64,000 nt of DNA from Sinorhizobium shofinae (GTDB lineage Bacteria; Pseudomonadota; Alphaproteobacteria; Rhizobiales; Rhizobiaceae): assembly GCA_001704765.1 (NCBI GenBank), contig MBFK01000010.1, forward strand, positions 1-64,000, given 5' to 3'. Made by a program: the position numbers and the translations under genes. Below, piece by piece: positions 1-9,277 of the stretch (position 1 is its first letter; each line of letters begins with the position of its first letter). Under the pieces are notes generated by a model. It saw only the letters and a program-made list of their open reading frames with translations, searched no databases and was not told the origin of the DNA.

Positions 1-1
1 C

Positions 2-88
2 ACGCTGTTCTACAAGGACGGCACGATGATGCTGCTCGGCGATGCCAAGAAGGTCACCGAGGAGATCGTCAAGGCGATCAACCACTGA
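2..88 (+). CDS. pntB: NAD(P) transhydrogenase subunit beta, C-terminal fragment
   Basis: The last 28 codons of a gene that enters from the left edge. The peptide carries FYKDGTMMLLGDAKK and ends in EEIVKAINH. This matches the end of the NADP(H)-binding domain of PntB, where the family has a conserved 'F.(K)..T.M.FGDAK' stretch followed by a short helix. PntB is the membrane subunit with the NADP-binding domain of the proton-translocating transhydrogenase, which makes NADPH from NADH. Identification rests on this short C-terminal motif only. A strong hairpin follows 24 bp after the stop. Confidence 0.8.
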   Translation, partial: TLFYKDGTMMLLGDAKKVTEEIVKAINH

Positions 89-111
89 GGACAGCCTTAG
101 CTTCCGACCTG

Positions 112-139
112 AATGCCCGCCTCACGAGGCGGGCATTTG
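112..139 (+). terminator. Rho-independent-type terminator after pntB
   Basis: A perfect 11-bp stem (AATGCCCGCCT / AGGCGGGCATT) with a 4-nt CACG loop, followed by a short T-rich stretch, 24 bp after the pntB stop. The T-tract is weak, and the hairpin may also serve the minus-strand cyclase gene that converges on it. Confidence 0.7.
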
Positions 140-179
140 CGTTCTTGCCGGGAGTGTCGGGTCTAATTCGATCGCGCGT

Positions 180-1400
180 TCAGCCGGGTTGGATTTCCGG
201 GTCCCAGGTAAAGAGTTCCTTCGCCCTTGCGACCCCGCGAAGCGCGAAGCGCCCGAGCGAAACGGCATCGGCGCGATGCGCGGCCGGGGAGGCCTCGATG
301 AATTCCGAGGACATGATGAGGTGGCGTTCGACCGAGCGACACATCGAGACGATGCGGCTCACCTCGTTGACGGCGGGCCCGACCACGGTGAAATCTAGCC
401 GGTTCTGGCTGCCGATGTTTCCATAGAAAACCTCGCCGATATGCAGCCCGAGATAGACATCGGTAGTCGGCTTTCCCTCCTCGAGCCGTCGCGCGTTCAA
501 GTCGGCGAGCATGAAGCGCAGGTGCCGCTCGGCGGCGATCGCCGCACTGCAGGCGTCGGCCGGCTTGCGGCCGTTGAAGATGGCGAGGACACCATCGCCG
601 ATCAGCTTCAGCACGCTGCCGCCGTGCTCCTCGATCGCTGTGATCACCGTGCCGGAATAGTCGTTGAGGAAGGGAATGACCTCCTCCGGCGCGACGCTCT
701 CGGCGATGCGCGTGTAGTTGCGCAGATCGGAGAACCACATGACCGCCTCGATGCGCTCGGCCGCGCCCCGTTCGATGCTGCCCTCGACAACCCGGCGGCC
801 GGCGTCATGGCCGAGATATACGTCTGCGAGCGTGCCGATGATGCGGACGCAAGAGGCCGCCTTCACGGCGAGCGCGAGCGTCGGCACCAGTGTTCTCAGC
901 GCATTGAGGTCTTCGTCGCTGAAACCTCCACGTCTTTTCGTCGTCCAGTACGAATAGAAACAGTCCATCTGCCCGACGCGGCCCCGGTCGGTAAAATGAT
1001 GGATGAGGCCGACGCAGTCGGTATGTCCCTCGGCCTTGAGCTTGTCGAGCATGGTGAAGGGGATATGCGGCTTCTGCGCAAGGCGAACGCGGTGTTCGGT
1101 TTCGTTTTCCTGGAGCATGTGGAAGAAGACGGAGCGCTGCCAGTTCGCCTGGGCTTCGCCGCCGCTCGTCGAGCCGTAATGTACGACGTCCGGCACTTCA
1201 TCGCTTTCGCTGTTCCACTGGAAGGCGCGGCCCTCGAACTCCGGGTGGAGCGTGTCGATCAGCCCAAGCGCGCGGTCGATACGGAGGCCGGCGGCGTGGC
1301 ACCGATCGCAGAAGCCCGCGAGCAGGTCCTGCTCCTTGAGGCCGCGCATTCCCTCGTCCGACATCCACAGAACGATGTCGCGGATTTGCTGATCCTTCAT
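180..1400 (-). CDS. Class III adenylate/guanylate cyclase
   Basis: A 406-residue protein predicted to make a cyclic nucleotide from ATP or GTP. The C-terminal half (about 215-390) is a class III cyclase domain. It has the first metal aspartate in WFSDLRNYTR (about D225) and the second in LIGDGVLAIF (about D269), then GLHIGEVFYGNIG and the FTVVGPAVNEVSRI stretch. The N-terminal 200 residues have no transmembrane segment and form an uncharacterised, probably sensory, region typical of the many soluble rhizobial cyclases. The start at 1400 is chosen because GGGAACTAGG precedes it; an in-frame ATG at 1451 lacks a ribosome site. It is a separate family member from the large cyclase at 39556. The signal sensed is unknown. 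Confidence 0.85.
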   Translation of the reverse strand: MKDQQIRDIVLWMSDEGMRGLKEQDLLAGFCDRCHAAGLRIDRALGLIDTLHPEFEGRAFQWNSESDEVPDVVHYGSTSGGEAQANWQRSVFFHMLQENETEHRVRLAQKPHIPFTMLDKLKAEGHTDCVGLIHHFTDRGRVGQMDCFYSYWTTKRRGGFSDEDLNALRTLVPTLALAVKAASCVRIIGTLADVYLGHDAGRRVVEGSIERGAAERIEAVMWFSDLRNYTRIAESVAPEEVIPFLNDYSGTVITAIEEHGGSVLKLIGDGVLAIFNGRKPADACSAAIAAERHLRFMLADLNARRLEEGKPTTDVYLGLHIGEVFYGNIGSQNRLDFTVVGPAVNEVSRIVSMCRSVERHLIMSSEFIEASPAAHRADAVSLGRFALRGVARAKELFTWDPEIQPG

Positions 1401-1526
1401 CCTAGTTCCCGTCGGGCCGGCGTTACCGATTCCAGCAACCACCATAGGCATTCACAGTGCCGCGCCTTTCCGGGACGCGCAAGGGCGATGCAGGATGGGA
1501 TCGCGAGGAAGGACGGGACGGGAGCC

Positions 1527-1560
1527 GTGTGAATGAGGTCCGGCTGGGCCCCATTCACAC
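1527..1560 (-). terminator. Hairpin between DUF992 gene and cyclase gene
   Basis: Perfect 9-bp arms GTGTGAATG / CATTCACAC enclose a second GC stem (GGTCC / GGGCC, one G-T pair), about 30 bp after the stop of the upstream minus-strand gene. There is no T-tract, so factor-independent termination is uncertain. Confidence 0.45.
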
Positions 1561-1591
1561 GCGATCGCGCGCCGAAGCGAGCGTGAACCGG

Positions 1592-2065
1592 TCAACCGGC
1601 CGGCGCTAGCACCAGGTGGTCGATTCCGAGGGCGACGTTCAGGCCTTCCTGAACCTGCACATTGACCGGCTGCAGCATGAAGGCCTTGTTCGTGCCGCCG
1701 GCGATCACCTTTGCTCCGCCGCCGACGGCAAAGCTGGCATCGGCGCCGACACCGACATATTCGCCAGCCAGGGCATATTCGGTGAATGGCGTGCCGGTTT
1801 TCGCCAGCACATCCCAGATCATCACGGTTTTGCCGGTCGACCCGATGTCGAGGCCGATTTTCGTGATCTTGCCGGCATAGACGGCTCCAGGCGAACCATT
1901 CGCAGGCTTGAAGGTGCACATCAGGTTTTTGGTGGAGGTGACGATGAGCCCGGTGCCGCCTTCAGAGCCGCACGTGAGACGGCCGAGCGCCACATAGTTT
2001 TGGGCGGGGGCCGCACCCGAAAGGGCTGCAAGGGCCGCCGCCGCGAGGAAGGTCTGTTTGATCAT
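1592..2065 (-). CDS. Secreted DUF992 family protein
   Basis: A 157-residue exported protein. Residues 1-22 form a Sec signal peptide (MIKQTFLAAAALAALSGAAP), with likely cleavage near AQN. The mature part contains LGRLTCGSEGGTG, a late NLMCTF cysteine and glycine-rich strands (GEYVGVGADASFAVGGGAKV), the pattern of DUF992 proteins, small periplasmic beta-rich proteins common in Rhizobiales and of unknown function. The start at 2065 follows a GGAG at the usual distance; a longer reading frame upstream has no signal-like N-terminus. Two cysteines could form a disulphide. It is monocistronic, with a hairpin downstream. Confidence 0.8.
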   Translation of the reverse strand: MIKQTFLAAAALAALSGAAPAQNYVALGRLTCGSEGGTGLIVTSTKNLMCTFKPANGSPGAVYAGKITKIGLDIGSTGKTVMIWDVLAKTGTPFTEYALAGEYVGVGADASFAVGGGAKVIAGGTNKAFMLQPVNVQVQEGLNVALGIDHLVLAPAG

Positions 2066-2194
2066 GACTGATCTCCATGTTGAAGTCATAGTCAAACAGA
2101 TTGAGCTCGTGATGGTTCCGCAATCGTCGATCTGCCGAGGACCAGAAACAATGTCGGCCGGCAAACAAAACGCCCGCGACATTGCCGCGAGCGC

Positions 2195-2296
2195 CTACAG
2201 CGCCGTGCGTCTTAATCAGACGCACAAAGGTCGCTGTAGCACTTTGAATTGCTGCATCTATCCTTAAATCGGCTCCGATCTAAGGATAGATACATG
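2195..2296. repeat. RIME-like two-palindrome intergenic repeat, copy A
   Basis: About 100 bp with two imperfect palindromes. The first runs from CTACAGCG around CGTGCGTCT/AGACGCAC to CGCTGTAG. A linker reads GCACTTTGAATTGCTGC. The second is built on ATCCTTAA...CTAAGGAT. The same arrangement recurs at 32619-32722 (same orientation) and 33568-33668 (inverted). The structure fits the Rhizobium-specific intergenic mosaic elements; the family name is from memory and was not checked by alignment. Confidence 0.75.
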
Positions 2297-2314
2297 GAAA
2301 GGAACAGAGCTGCG

Positions 2315-3205
2315 TCAGGACATTGCCTTGACGCGGGCAAGCCCGGCGCGGGCCGGTTCGTATTTGGGATCGAGCTGCAGCGCGTGCGAATAGGACTTCT
2401 GCGCCTTGGCCTTTTCGCCGCGACGCTCGTAGATCAGCGCCTGGTTGGCCCAGGATTCGGCCAGCTTGCCGTTGAGGTTGATGGCCGTGTTGAAATCCGA
2501 GAAGGCGTTGTCATCGTCGCCTTGCGCCACATAGGAAATGCCGCGGCCGTTATAGGGCTCCGGTGAGCTCGGCGACAGCGAGATCGCCGTCGAGAAATCC
2601 TCGATCGCCTGGGCGTGATCGTTGCGCGCCTGATAGATCAGGCCGCGATTGTGGTAGGCGCGGGGATCGGTGGTGTCGAGCTGGATCGCCTTGTTGAAAT
2701 CGTTGAAGGCGGCGTCGAGCTGGTTGGCCTGGCGGTAGAGATTGCCACGGCCGATATAGGCGACGTCGTAATTCGGGTTGAGCTGCAGTGCCGCATTGTA
2801 GTCGGAAAGGGCGGCCTGCTGGTTGCCCATGTTGCGGTGGACGAGCGCCCGGTTGGCATAGGCCTGGTAGAAGCTCGGGTTGAGCTTGATGGCCTGGTCG
2901 AAGTCGGCAAGCGACCGGCGGAATTCGCCGGCGCGGCCGTAAGCCGAGCCGCGCACGTTATAGGCTTCCGGGTCGCTTGGATTGGAGGCGATGACGCTCG
3001 ACAGCGAGGCGATGTTTTCTTCCGAGCCCTGTGCCCGTTCAACGCGGATCATCGATTCGGAGGCGTTGTCGGTCTGGCATCCGGCAAGCAGCAGGGCCGA
3101 ACCGAGCATGAGCATGGCAGCAAGCTTCGGATTGCGCTGGTGGCGGCGGTGCGCCTCGTGGATGGTAAAACCGGAGACGTCCGCAGTCATGGCAGCAAGT
3201 GTCAA
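2315..3205 (-). CDS. TPR-repeat lipoprotein (NlpI-like)
   Basis: A 296-residue protein with an N-terminal membrane-export segment ending in a lipobox (LLLAGC, Cys about 43), so it is probably a lipoprotein facing the periplasm. The rest is a run of about six 34-residue tetratricopeptide repeats, each with the W/Y-N-x-G...Y..A..D...A pattern (for example YNVRGSAYGRAGEF, YANRALVHRNMGN, YIGRGNLYRQ, YHNRGLIYQARND, YNGRGISYVAQGD). Such proteins act as protein-protein scaffolds; NlpI binds peptidoglycan hydrolases and proteases, but this partner set is inferred only. An inner start at MTADVSG (3190) is also possible. Repeat copy A lies just after its stop. Confidence 0.85.
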   Translation of the reverse strand: MTLAAMTADVSGFTIHEAHRRHQRNPKLAAMLMLGSALLLAGCQTDNASESMIRVERAQGSEENIASLSSVIASNPSDPEAYNVRGSAYGRAGEFRRSLADFDQAIKLNPSFYQAYANRALVHRNMGNQQAALSDYNAALQLNPNYDVAYIGRGNLYRQANQLDAAFNDFNKAIQLDTTDPRAYHNRGLIYQARNDHAQAIEDFSTAISLSPSSPEPYNGRGISYVAQGDDDNAFSDFNTAINLNGKLAESWANQALIYERRGEKAKAQKSYSHALQLDPKYEPARAGLARVKAMS

Positions 3206-3456
3206 AGTCGATCCCTCAAAGCGACAAGGTCCCAGTGCTCTCCTTTATGGAGAGCGGCGAAGGCGCGGGTGTCTCCGGGGCTCTACGAGCGCCTCGGGCG
3301 AACCGTCCGGCCTGTTTTTCCGGGCGGCTGACCGTCGCCAGCTGATGCGGCAGTCACGCTAGACTGCCGACGGACAGGGTGTCCATATCAAAATGGCGGC
3401 GGCGATGCCTCGCCCCCGCCACGAATTACATTGGAAAGCGTCGAAAAAACGACCAA

Positions 3457-3669
3457 TCAGCGGGCCAGAAGGCCTTCACGCTGTGCGCGCTTGCGAGCCA
3501 GCTTGCGGACGCGGCGGACGGCTTCAGCCTTTTCGCGCGCACGCTTCTGGGACGGCTTTTCGTAGAAGTCACGCATCTTCATTTCGCGGAAAATGCCTTC
3601 GCGCTGCATCTTCTTCTTGAGTGCGCGAAGCGCCTGATCGACATTGTTATCGCGGACAAGTACCTGCAC
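3457..3669 (-). CDS. rpsU: 30S ribosomal protein S21
   Basis: A 70-residue, very basic protein starting [20 protein letters not shown] and ending in an Arg/Lys-rich tail ([16 protein letters not shown]), the full-length form of alphaproteobacterial bS21. It binds the 30S platform near the anti-Shine-Dalgarno and helps initiation. The gene stands alone, divergent from the sox operon across a 342-bp gap. An overlapping plus-strand open frame here is only the upstream extension of soxB. Confidence 0.95.
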   Translation of the reverse strand: MQVLVRDNNVDQALRALKKKMQREGIFREMKMRDFYEKPSQKRAREKAEAVRRVRKLARKRAQREGLLAR

Positions 3670-4011
3670 GTGAATCCCGTTCCTTTGTTCGAGTTGGCAG
3701 CCTCACCATCATCAGGTTTGGGAGGCAATAAATCTGCGTTCGCTGAGCCGAAAGCTCTACGATTACAGGAGCGGATACCAGATCATGGGCCGAAAGTCCA
3801 GCGGCGAGATCGTAGCTGCCGGGAAAAATGCGCCGCAGCCGGGGAGAACGAGCGGCCGCGCCCACGAACGCTTGTCGCAGTTTGTCGCTCATGTCGCAAG
3901 TCCGCCCAAGTCCGCCGGATCGCGTCGCAAAAGAAACGTTGCGCTGTCACCGGATTTGCGATTTCTAACGTCGACAGAACGTTTTTTCGGGGTTCATGGA
4001 GTAGCAGGCGG
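3670..4011. other. Divergent intergenic region rpsU / soxB
   Basis: 342 bp without a convincing gene. It must contain the rpsU promoter (minus) and the sox operon promoter (plus). The frame is open on the plus strand through this region, but the amino-acid composition is not protein-like and there is no ribosome site before 4012. I see no clear operator. Confidence 0.6.
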
Positions 4012-5265
4012 ATGCGCAAATATTCTGTTTTCGCCGTGGCGCGTGAGGCACTGCGCGGCCACAAGGGCTGGGGCCCCCACTGGGCCTCGCCGGAGCCACG
4101 CCCGCAATATGATGTGATCATCATCGGCGGCGGCGGGCATGGCCTTGGGGCCGCCTATTATCTTGCCAAGGAGCACGGCATCACCAATGTCGCCGTGCTT
4201 GAAAAGGGATGGATCGGCGGCGGCAATACCGGCCGCAACACAACGATCATCCGGTCCAACTATCTCTATGAAGAGAGCATGGACATCTACGAGCATTCGT
4301 TGAAGCTCTGGGAAAACCTGTCACAGGACCTGAACTACAACGTGATGTATTCGCCGCGCGGCGTGATGATGCTGTCGCACAACATCCACGACCAGCAGTC
4401 CTTCAAGCGGCACATCAATGCCAACCGGCTCTACGGCATCGACAACGAATGGCTGACGCCGGAGCAGGCCAAGGCCTATTGCCCGCCACTCGATATTGCC
4501 AAGAGCGCTCGCTACCCGATCAATGGCGCTGCACTCCAGCGGCGCGGCGGTACCGCGCGCCATGACGCCGTCGCCTGGGGTTATGCGCGTGCGGCATCTG
4601 ACCGGGGCGTGCACATCATCCAGAACTGCGAAGTGACCGGCATCCGCCGCGACGAAACCGGCCGGGTTACCGGCGTCGATACCAATCGCGGCTTCATCGG
4701 CGCGAAGAAGATCGGCATTTCCGCGGCCGGCCATAGTTCGGTGCTGATGCAGATGGCGGATGTGCGCGTGCCGCTGCAGAGCCAGCCGCTGCAGGCGCTG
4801 GTCTCCGAGCCGCTAAAGCCCATCTTCCCCTGCGTGGTGATGTCGAACTCGGTGCACGCCTACATCTCGCAGTCCGACAAGGGCGAATTCGTGATCGGCG
4901 CCGGTACCGACCAGTACAATTCCTATTCGCAGACCGGCGGCCTGCAGATCATCACCCATACGCTCGACGCGATCTGCGAACTCTTCCCGATGTTCCGCCG
5001 CGTCAAGATGATGCGGCAATGGGGCGGCATCGTCGACGTGACGCAGGACCGCTCGCCGATCCAGGGCGTCACGCCTGTCCCGGGCCTTTACCTCAATGCC
5101 GGCTGGGGAACGGGCGGCTTCAAGGCGACGCCGGGCTCGGCCAATCTCTTTGCCCATCTCATCGCACGCGGGGAGCCGCACAGGCTCGCTGCGGGGCTGA
5201 CGCTCGAGCGCTTCCGCACCGGGCGGCTCATCGACGAGGCGGCCGCTGCCGCCGTTGCGCATTGA
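4012..5265 (+). CDS. soxB: Sarcosine oxidase subunit beta
   Basis: A 417-residue FAD/FMN subunit of the heterotetrameric sarcosine oxidase, which demethylates sarcosine to glycine and passes formaldehyde to tetrahydrofolate. The dinucleotide-binding motif IIIGGGGHGLGAAYYLAKEH lies near residues 38-57, followed by the GRNTTIIRSNY segment that carries the covalent flavin histidine region in this family, and a DAO-fold C-terminus with GWGTGGFKATPGS near residue 365. The start at 4012 gives the family length exactly. It is the first gene of soxBDAG, with 16 bp to soxD. Confidence 0.95.
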   Translation: MRKYSVFAVAREALRGHKGWGPHWASPEPRPQYDVIIIGGGGHGLGAAYYLAKEHGITNVAVLEKGWIGGGNTGRNTTIIRSNYLYEESMDIYEHSLKLWENLSQDLNYNVMYSPRGVMMLSHNIHDQQSFKRHINANRLYGIDNEWLTPEQAKAYCPPLDIAKSARYPINGAALQRRGGTARHDAVAWGYARAASDRGVHIIQNCEVTGIRRDETGRVTGVDTNRGFIGAKKIGISAAGHSSVLMQMADVRVPLQSQPLQALVSEPLKPIFPCVVMSNSVHAYISQSDKGEFVIGAGTDQYNSYSQTGGLQIITHTLDAICELFPMFRRVKMMRQWGGIVDVTQDRSPIQGVTPVPGLYLNAGWGTGGFKATPGSANLFAHLIARGEPHRLAAGLTLERFRTGRLIDEAAAAAVAH

Positions 5266-5281
5266 TGCGAGGACATTCCAG

Positions 5282-5626
5282 ATGCTTCTGATTTACTGCC
5301 CCTACTGCGAGGAAGAGCGCTCCGAGCTCGAATTCCGCAATGCCGGCGATGCCCACATCGCCCGTCCGACCAATATCGCCGAGATCACCGACGAGGAATT
5401 CGAGGCCTATTTCTTCCTGCGCGATAACCCCAAGGGCGTGATCTTCGAGAGATGGCGGCACATCCATGGCTGTGGCCGCTTCTTCAACGCGGCGCGCGAT
5501 ACGGTGAGCGACCGGTTCCTCACGACCTACCAGGCCGGCGAGCCGAAGCCTGACCTCAATGCACAGCCCAAGACGAGCGCGACGCTCGAAACTTACGACG
5601 AGGCCCTGGAAGGAGCAGCGCAATGA
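5282..5626 (+). CDS. soxD: Sarcosine oxidase subunit delta
   Basis: A 114-residue zinc-binding subunit. The ligands are visible as CPYC (C6, C9) plus H60 and C64 in the RHIHGCGRFF segment, matching the Cys2-His-Cys site of SoxD. It stabilises the alpha-beta complex. The ATG follows GAGGACATTCCAG. The stop overlaps the soxA start as ATGA at 5623, so the two are translationally coupled. Confidence 0.95.
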   Translation: MLLIYCPYCEEERSELEFRNAGDAHIARPTNIAEITDEEFEAYFFLRDNPKGVIFERWRHIHGCGRFFNAARDTVSDRFLTTYQAGEPKPDLNAQPKTSATLETYDEALEGAAQ

Positions 5627-8616
5627 GCGGGGTCAATCGCATTTCGGGTGCGGGACGCCTGACGCCGGCGCGCACCGCCCGGTTCACCTTCGACGGCCGC
5701 ACGCTGACGGCGCTCGAGGGCGATACGGTCGCCTCGGCGCTGATCGCCAACGACATCCACCTCGTCGGCCGGTCGTTCAAATATCACCGTCCGCGCGGCA
5801 TTCTTTCCGCGGGTGCGGAGGAGCCGAACGCGCTGCTCGATGTCTCGCGCGATGCGGCACGCCGGCAGCCGAACGTGCGGGCAACCGTGCAGGAAGTCTT
5901 TGACGGCATGAATGTCTCCTCGCAGAACCGCTGGCCGTCACTTGCCTTCGACGTCGGCGGCTTCAACGATCTGTTGTCGCCCTTCTTCGCCGCCGGCTTC
6001 TACTACAAGACCTTCATGTGGCCGAAGGCGGCGTGGCACAACCTCTACGAGCCCTTCATCCGCCGGGCGGCCGGCCTCGGCGTTGCGCCGACCGAGCCCG
6101 ATCCGGATCACTATGCCAGCCGTTACACCCATTGCGACGTGCTGGTGGTGGGCGCCGGCGTTGCCGGTCTCGCGGCTGCACTCGCCGCGGCAAAGGCTGG
6201 CGCGAAGGTTATCATCTGCGACGAACAGCCTGAAGTCGGCGGGGCGCTCCACTACGACTCCGGTACCGTCGTCGACGGCAAGCCGGGCTATACCTGGGCA
6301 CAGGAAACCGGCAAGGCGCTAGCCGGCATGGACAATGTGACCGTGCTGACGCGCACGACGGCCTTCGGCTACTACAACCATAATTTCGTCGGCCTCGTGG
6401 AGCGCGTGACGGATCATCTCGCCGCAATCGACAAGACGCTGCCACGCGAACGGCTCTGGCAGGTACGCGCCAAGAAGGTCATCCTCGCCAACGGCGCGAT
6501 CGAGCGCCACATGGTGTTCGCCAACAACGACCGGCCGGGCATCATGCTGGCATCGGCGGGCCGCACCTATCTGAACCACTTCGGTGTCTCGGTTGGCAAG
6601 CAGGTCGGCATCTATGCGGCGCATGATTCCGCCTATGAGGCCGCCTTCGACCTCAAGAAGGCCGGCGTCGCGGTTGCCGTGATCGTCGATTGCCGCGAAC
6701 GGCCGGGTGAGGCGGTACTGGCCGAAGCGCGAAGCCTCGGCATCGAGGTGCTGACGGGTCATTCCGTCGTCAACACCACGGGCAAGCTTCGCATCGCCTC
6801 GATCACCGTCGCCCGCAACGGCGGCGGCGGGGCGCGCAAGATCGCCGTCGATGCCCTCTTGGTGTCGGCCGGCTGGACGCCGTCGGTGCACCTCTTCTCG
6901 CAGTCGCGCGGCAAGGTGAAGTTCGATGCGGCGACGGAGCGCTTCCTGCCTGGCACCTATGCGCAGGACTGCCTCTCGATCGGCGCTTGCAACGGCACCG
7001 ACGATCTTCAGGCGACGATCGACGAGGCGCTCGCCGCCGGCGAGCTGGCGGCACGGGCTGCCGGCGCCGAAGGTGGCGGACAGGTCGCACTCACCGGTCA
7101 GAACGCCTTCGAATGGACAGGCGGCATGATCGGGGCGGCCGAAGGGGCCGGACCGGATACGACCGTCAAGGCCTTCATCGACTTCCAGCACGACGTCTGC
7201 GCCAAGGACATTCGCCTTGCCGTGCGCGAGGGCATGCACTCGGTGGAGCATATCAAGCGCTTCACCACCAACGGCATGGCTTCCGACCAGGGCAAGCTCT
7301 CCAACATGCACGGGCTTGCGATCGCGGCGGAGGCGCTTGGCAAGGGGATCCCCGAGGTGGGGCTGACGACCTTCCGCCAGCCCTATACGCCGGTAACCTT
7401 CGGCGCGATCGTCAACCACTCGCGCGGCAGCCTGTTCGATCCGGCCCGCAAGACGCCGATGCACGCCTGGGAGGAGGCGCAGGGCGCTGAGTTCGAAGAT
7501 GTCAGCAACTGGAAGCGCGCCTGGTTCTACCCGAAGGCGGGCGAGAACATGCATGAGGCGGTTGCCCGCGAGTGCAAGACCGTCCGCGAGGTGGCCGGCG
7601 TCTTCGATGCGTCGACGCTCGGAAAGATCGAGGTGGTCGGCCCCGATGCCGCCAAGTTCCTCAACCTCATGTACACGAACGCCTGGGACAATCTGAAGCC
7701 CGGCCGCTGCCGCTACGGCATCATGCTGCGCGACGACGGTTTCGTCTATGACGACGGCGTCGTCGGCCGGCTGGCCGAGGACCGTTTCCATGTGACGACG
7801 ACGACCGGCGGCGCACCGCGCGTCCTGCACCACATGGAAGACTATCTCCAGACCGAGTTCCCGCATCTCAAGGTGTGGCTGACCTCGACGACGGAGCAAT
7901 GGGCAGTCATCGCCGTGCAGGGCCCGAAGGCGCGCGAGATCATCGCACCGCTCGTCGAAGGCATCGATCTCTCGAACGAGGCCTTGCCGCACATGAGCGT
8001 CGCCGAAGGGCGGATCTGCGGCGTGCCGACCCGGCTCTTCCGCATGTCGTTCACCGGCGAGCTCGGCTTCGAAGTCAATGTGCCGGCGGACTACGGCCAG
8101 GCGGTCTGGGAGGCGATCTGGGCCCGGGCCGAACCGATGGGTGCCTGTGCCTATGGGACTGAGACGATGCACGTGCTGCGCGCCGAGAAGGGGTACATCA
8201 TCGTCGGCCAGGACACCGACGGCACGGTCACGCCCCACGATGCCGGGCTCTCCTGGGTGGTGTCGAAGAAGAAGCCGGACTTCGTCGGCATCCGCGGCCT
8301 GAAGCGGCCGGATCTCGTCAAGGACGGCCGCAAGCAACTCGTCGGCCTGCGCACCAAGGATCCAAAGGTGGTGCTGGAGGAAGGCGCGCAGATCGTCGCC
8401 GACCCGAACGAGCCGAAACCGATGACCATGCTCGGCCATGTGACATCGTCCTATTGGTCGCCAAATTGCGGCCGCTCGATCGCGCTGGCGCTCGTCGCCG
8501 GCGGTCAGGCTCGCCTCGGCCAAACGCTCTACGTGCCGATGGCCGACCGGACGATCGCCGTCGAGGTGAGCGACATGGTGTTCTTTGACAAGGAAGGAGG
8601 TCGCCTCCATGGCTGA
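5623..8616 (+). CDS. soxA: Sarcosine oxidase subunit alpha
   Basis: A 997-residue subunit, full length for the heterotetrameric enzyme. An N-terminal ferredoxin-like/2Fe-2S-fold-derived domain (FTFDGRTLTALEGDTVASAL) is followed by an NAD-binding Rossmann motif near 170 (VLVVGAGVAGLAAALAAAKA). The C-terminal half (about 610-990) is an aminomethyltransferase (GcvT-like) folate domain ending in the GcvT barrel; SFTGELGFEVNVPADYG is the signature. It channels formaldehyde or methylene units to THF. The last 8 bp overlap soxG, and the soxG ribosome site (AGGAAGGAGG) lies inside its 3' end. Confidence 0.95.
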   Translation: MSGVNRISGAGRLTPARTARFTFDGRTLTALEGDTVASALIANDIHLVGRSFKYHRPRGILSAGAEEPNALLDVSRDAARRQPNVRATVQEVFDGMNVSSQNRWPSLAFDVGGFNDLLSPFFAAGFYYKTFMWPKAAWHNLYEPFIRRAAGLGVAPTEPDPDHYASRYTHCDVLVVGAGVAGLAAALAAAKAGAKVIICDEQPEVGGALHYDSGTVVDGKPGYTWAQETGKALAGMDNVTVLTRTTAFGYYNHNFVGLVERVTDHLAAIDKTLPRERLWQVRAKKVILANGAIERHMVFANNDRPGIMLASAGRTYLNHFGVSVGKQVGIYAAHDSAYEAAFDLKKAGVAVAVIVDCRERPGEAVLAEARSLGIEVLTGHSVVNTTGKLRIASITVARNGGGGARKIAVDALLVSAGWTPSVHLFSQSRGKVKFDAATERFLPGTYAQDCLSIGACNGTDDLQATIDEALAAGELAARAAGAEGGGQVALTGQNAFEWTGGMIGAAEGAGPDTTVKAFIDFQHDVCAKDIRLAVREGMHSVEHIKRFTTNGMASDQGKLSNMHGLAIAAEALGKGIPEVGLTTFRQPYTPVTFGAIVNHSRGSLFDPARKTPMHAWEEAQGAEFEDVSNWKRAWFYPKAGENMHEAVARECKTVREVAGVFDASTLGKIEVVGPDAAKFLNLMYTNAWDNLKPGRCRYGIMLRDDGFVYDDGVVGRLAEDRFHVTTTTGGAPRVLHHMEDYLQTEFPHLKVWLTSTTEQWAVIAVQGPKAREIIAPLVEGIDLSNEALPHMSVAEGRICGVPTRLFRMSFTGELGFEVNVPADYGQAVWEAIWARAEPMGACAYGTETMHVLRAEKGYIIVGQDTDGTVTPHDAGLSWVVSKKKPDFVGIRGLKRPDLVKDGRKQLVGLRTKDPKVVLEEGAQIVADPNEPKPMTMLGHVTSSYWSPNCGRSIALALVAGGQARLGQTLYVPMADRTIAVEVSDMVFFDKEGGRLHG

Positions 8617-9163
8617 CCAGGCAATGGCTATTCGCAAAGCTCCGCTCGCCGGCCTCAGGGGCGGCTCGCACGCGGCGATCCTCACGCCGGCAGCACCCGC
8701 CTCGCGGATATCGCTGCGCGCCGCGAAGGACGCTGTTCCGGCTCTCTCGGCCGCCCTCGGGGTGACGCTTCCGCTACGGCCGAAGACCTCGGCTTCGAGC
8801 GGCAAGCGTCATGCGCTCTGGCTCGGCCCGGACGAATGGCTGGTGATCGACGAGGACGGCGCCGACCTGATGGCCGCCGCCGCATCGAGCGGCGCCCTGC
8901 ACTCGGCCGTCGATGTCTCCCACCGCAACACGGCCGTGATCGTCAGCGGACCGGGCGCCGAGGTGGCGATCAACAGCGGCTGCCCGCAGGACCTGTCGCT
9001 CGGCCTTTTCCCGGTCGGCGCCTGCTCGCGCACCGTCCTCGGCAAGGCGGAGATCGTTCTCTTCAGGACGTCGGAGGATACGTTCCGCCTCGAGTGCTGG
9101 CGGTCGTTCTCGCCCTTCGTCTTCGGCCTGCTTTCGGAAGGCGCTGAAGACGCGGCGCATTGA
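8609..9163 (+). CDS. soxG: Sarcosine oxidase subunit gamma
   Basis: A 184-residue subunit with the SoxG/GcvT-like fold. Recognisable parts are GKRHALWLGPDEWLVI (about 68-83), AVDVSHRNTAVIVSGPGA and CPQDLS, and the C-terminal FRLECWRSFSPFVFGLL. The start at 8609 is set by the strong Shine-Dalgarno AGGAAGGAGG at about 8591-8600. It closes the operon, and a perfect hairpin follows 63 bp downstream. Confidence 0.9.
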   Translation: MADQAMAIRKAPLAGLRGGSHAAILTPAAPASRISLRAAKDAVPALSAALGVTLPLRPKTSASSGKRHALWLGPDEWLVIDEDGADLMAAAASSGALHSAVDVSHRNTAVIVSGPGAEVAINSGCPQDLSLGLFPVGACSRTVLGKAEIVLFRTSEDTFRLECWRSFSPFVFGLLSEGAEDAAH

Positions 9164-9226
9164 AGCGGCGCATTTCGGAACTGGAAGCGCCAGAGCGATC
9201 TGCCGCTTTTCTTTTGCCCGGGACGT

Positions 9227-9256
9227 GTCACGTCATTCGGATTTTGACGTGACCCT
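9227..9256 (+). terminator. Hairpin after soxBDAG
   Basis: A perfect 9-bp inverted repeat GTCACGTCA / TGACGTGAC with a 9-nt loop, followed by CCCTTTC. It sits between the convergent sox operon and the DUF2332 pseudogene and could stop transcription from the left. The T-tract is poor. Confidence 0.5.
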
Positions 9257-9277
9257 TTCGTAGCTCGCCCATCATGG

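Noticed and set aside
3379..4011. Upstream extension of the soxB frame
   Set aside because: It would cover rpsU in antisense and adds 211 residues absent from the family; the 4012 start gives the exact SoxB length.
6319..8805. 828-codon minus-strand open frame opposite soxA/soxG
   Set aside because: Shadow of soxA; composition typical of antisense reading of a high-GC gene.
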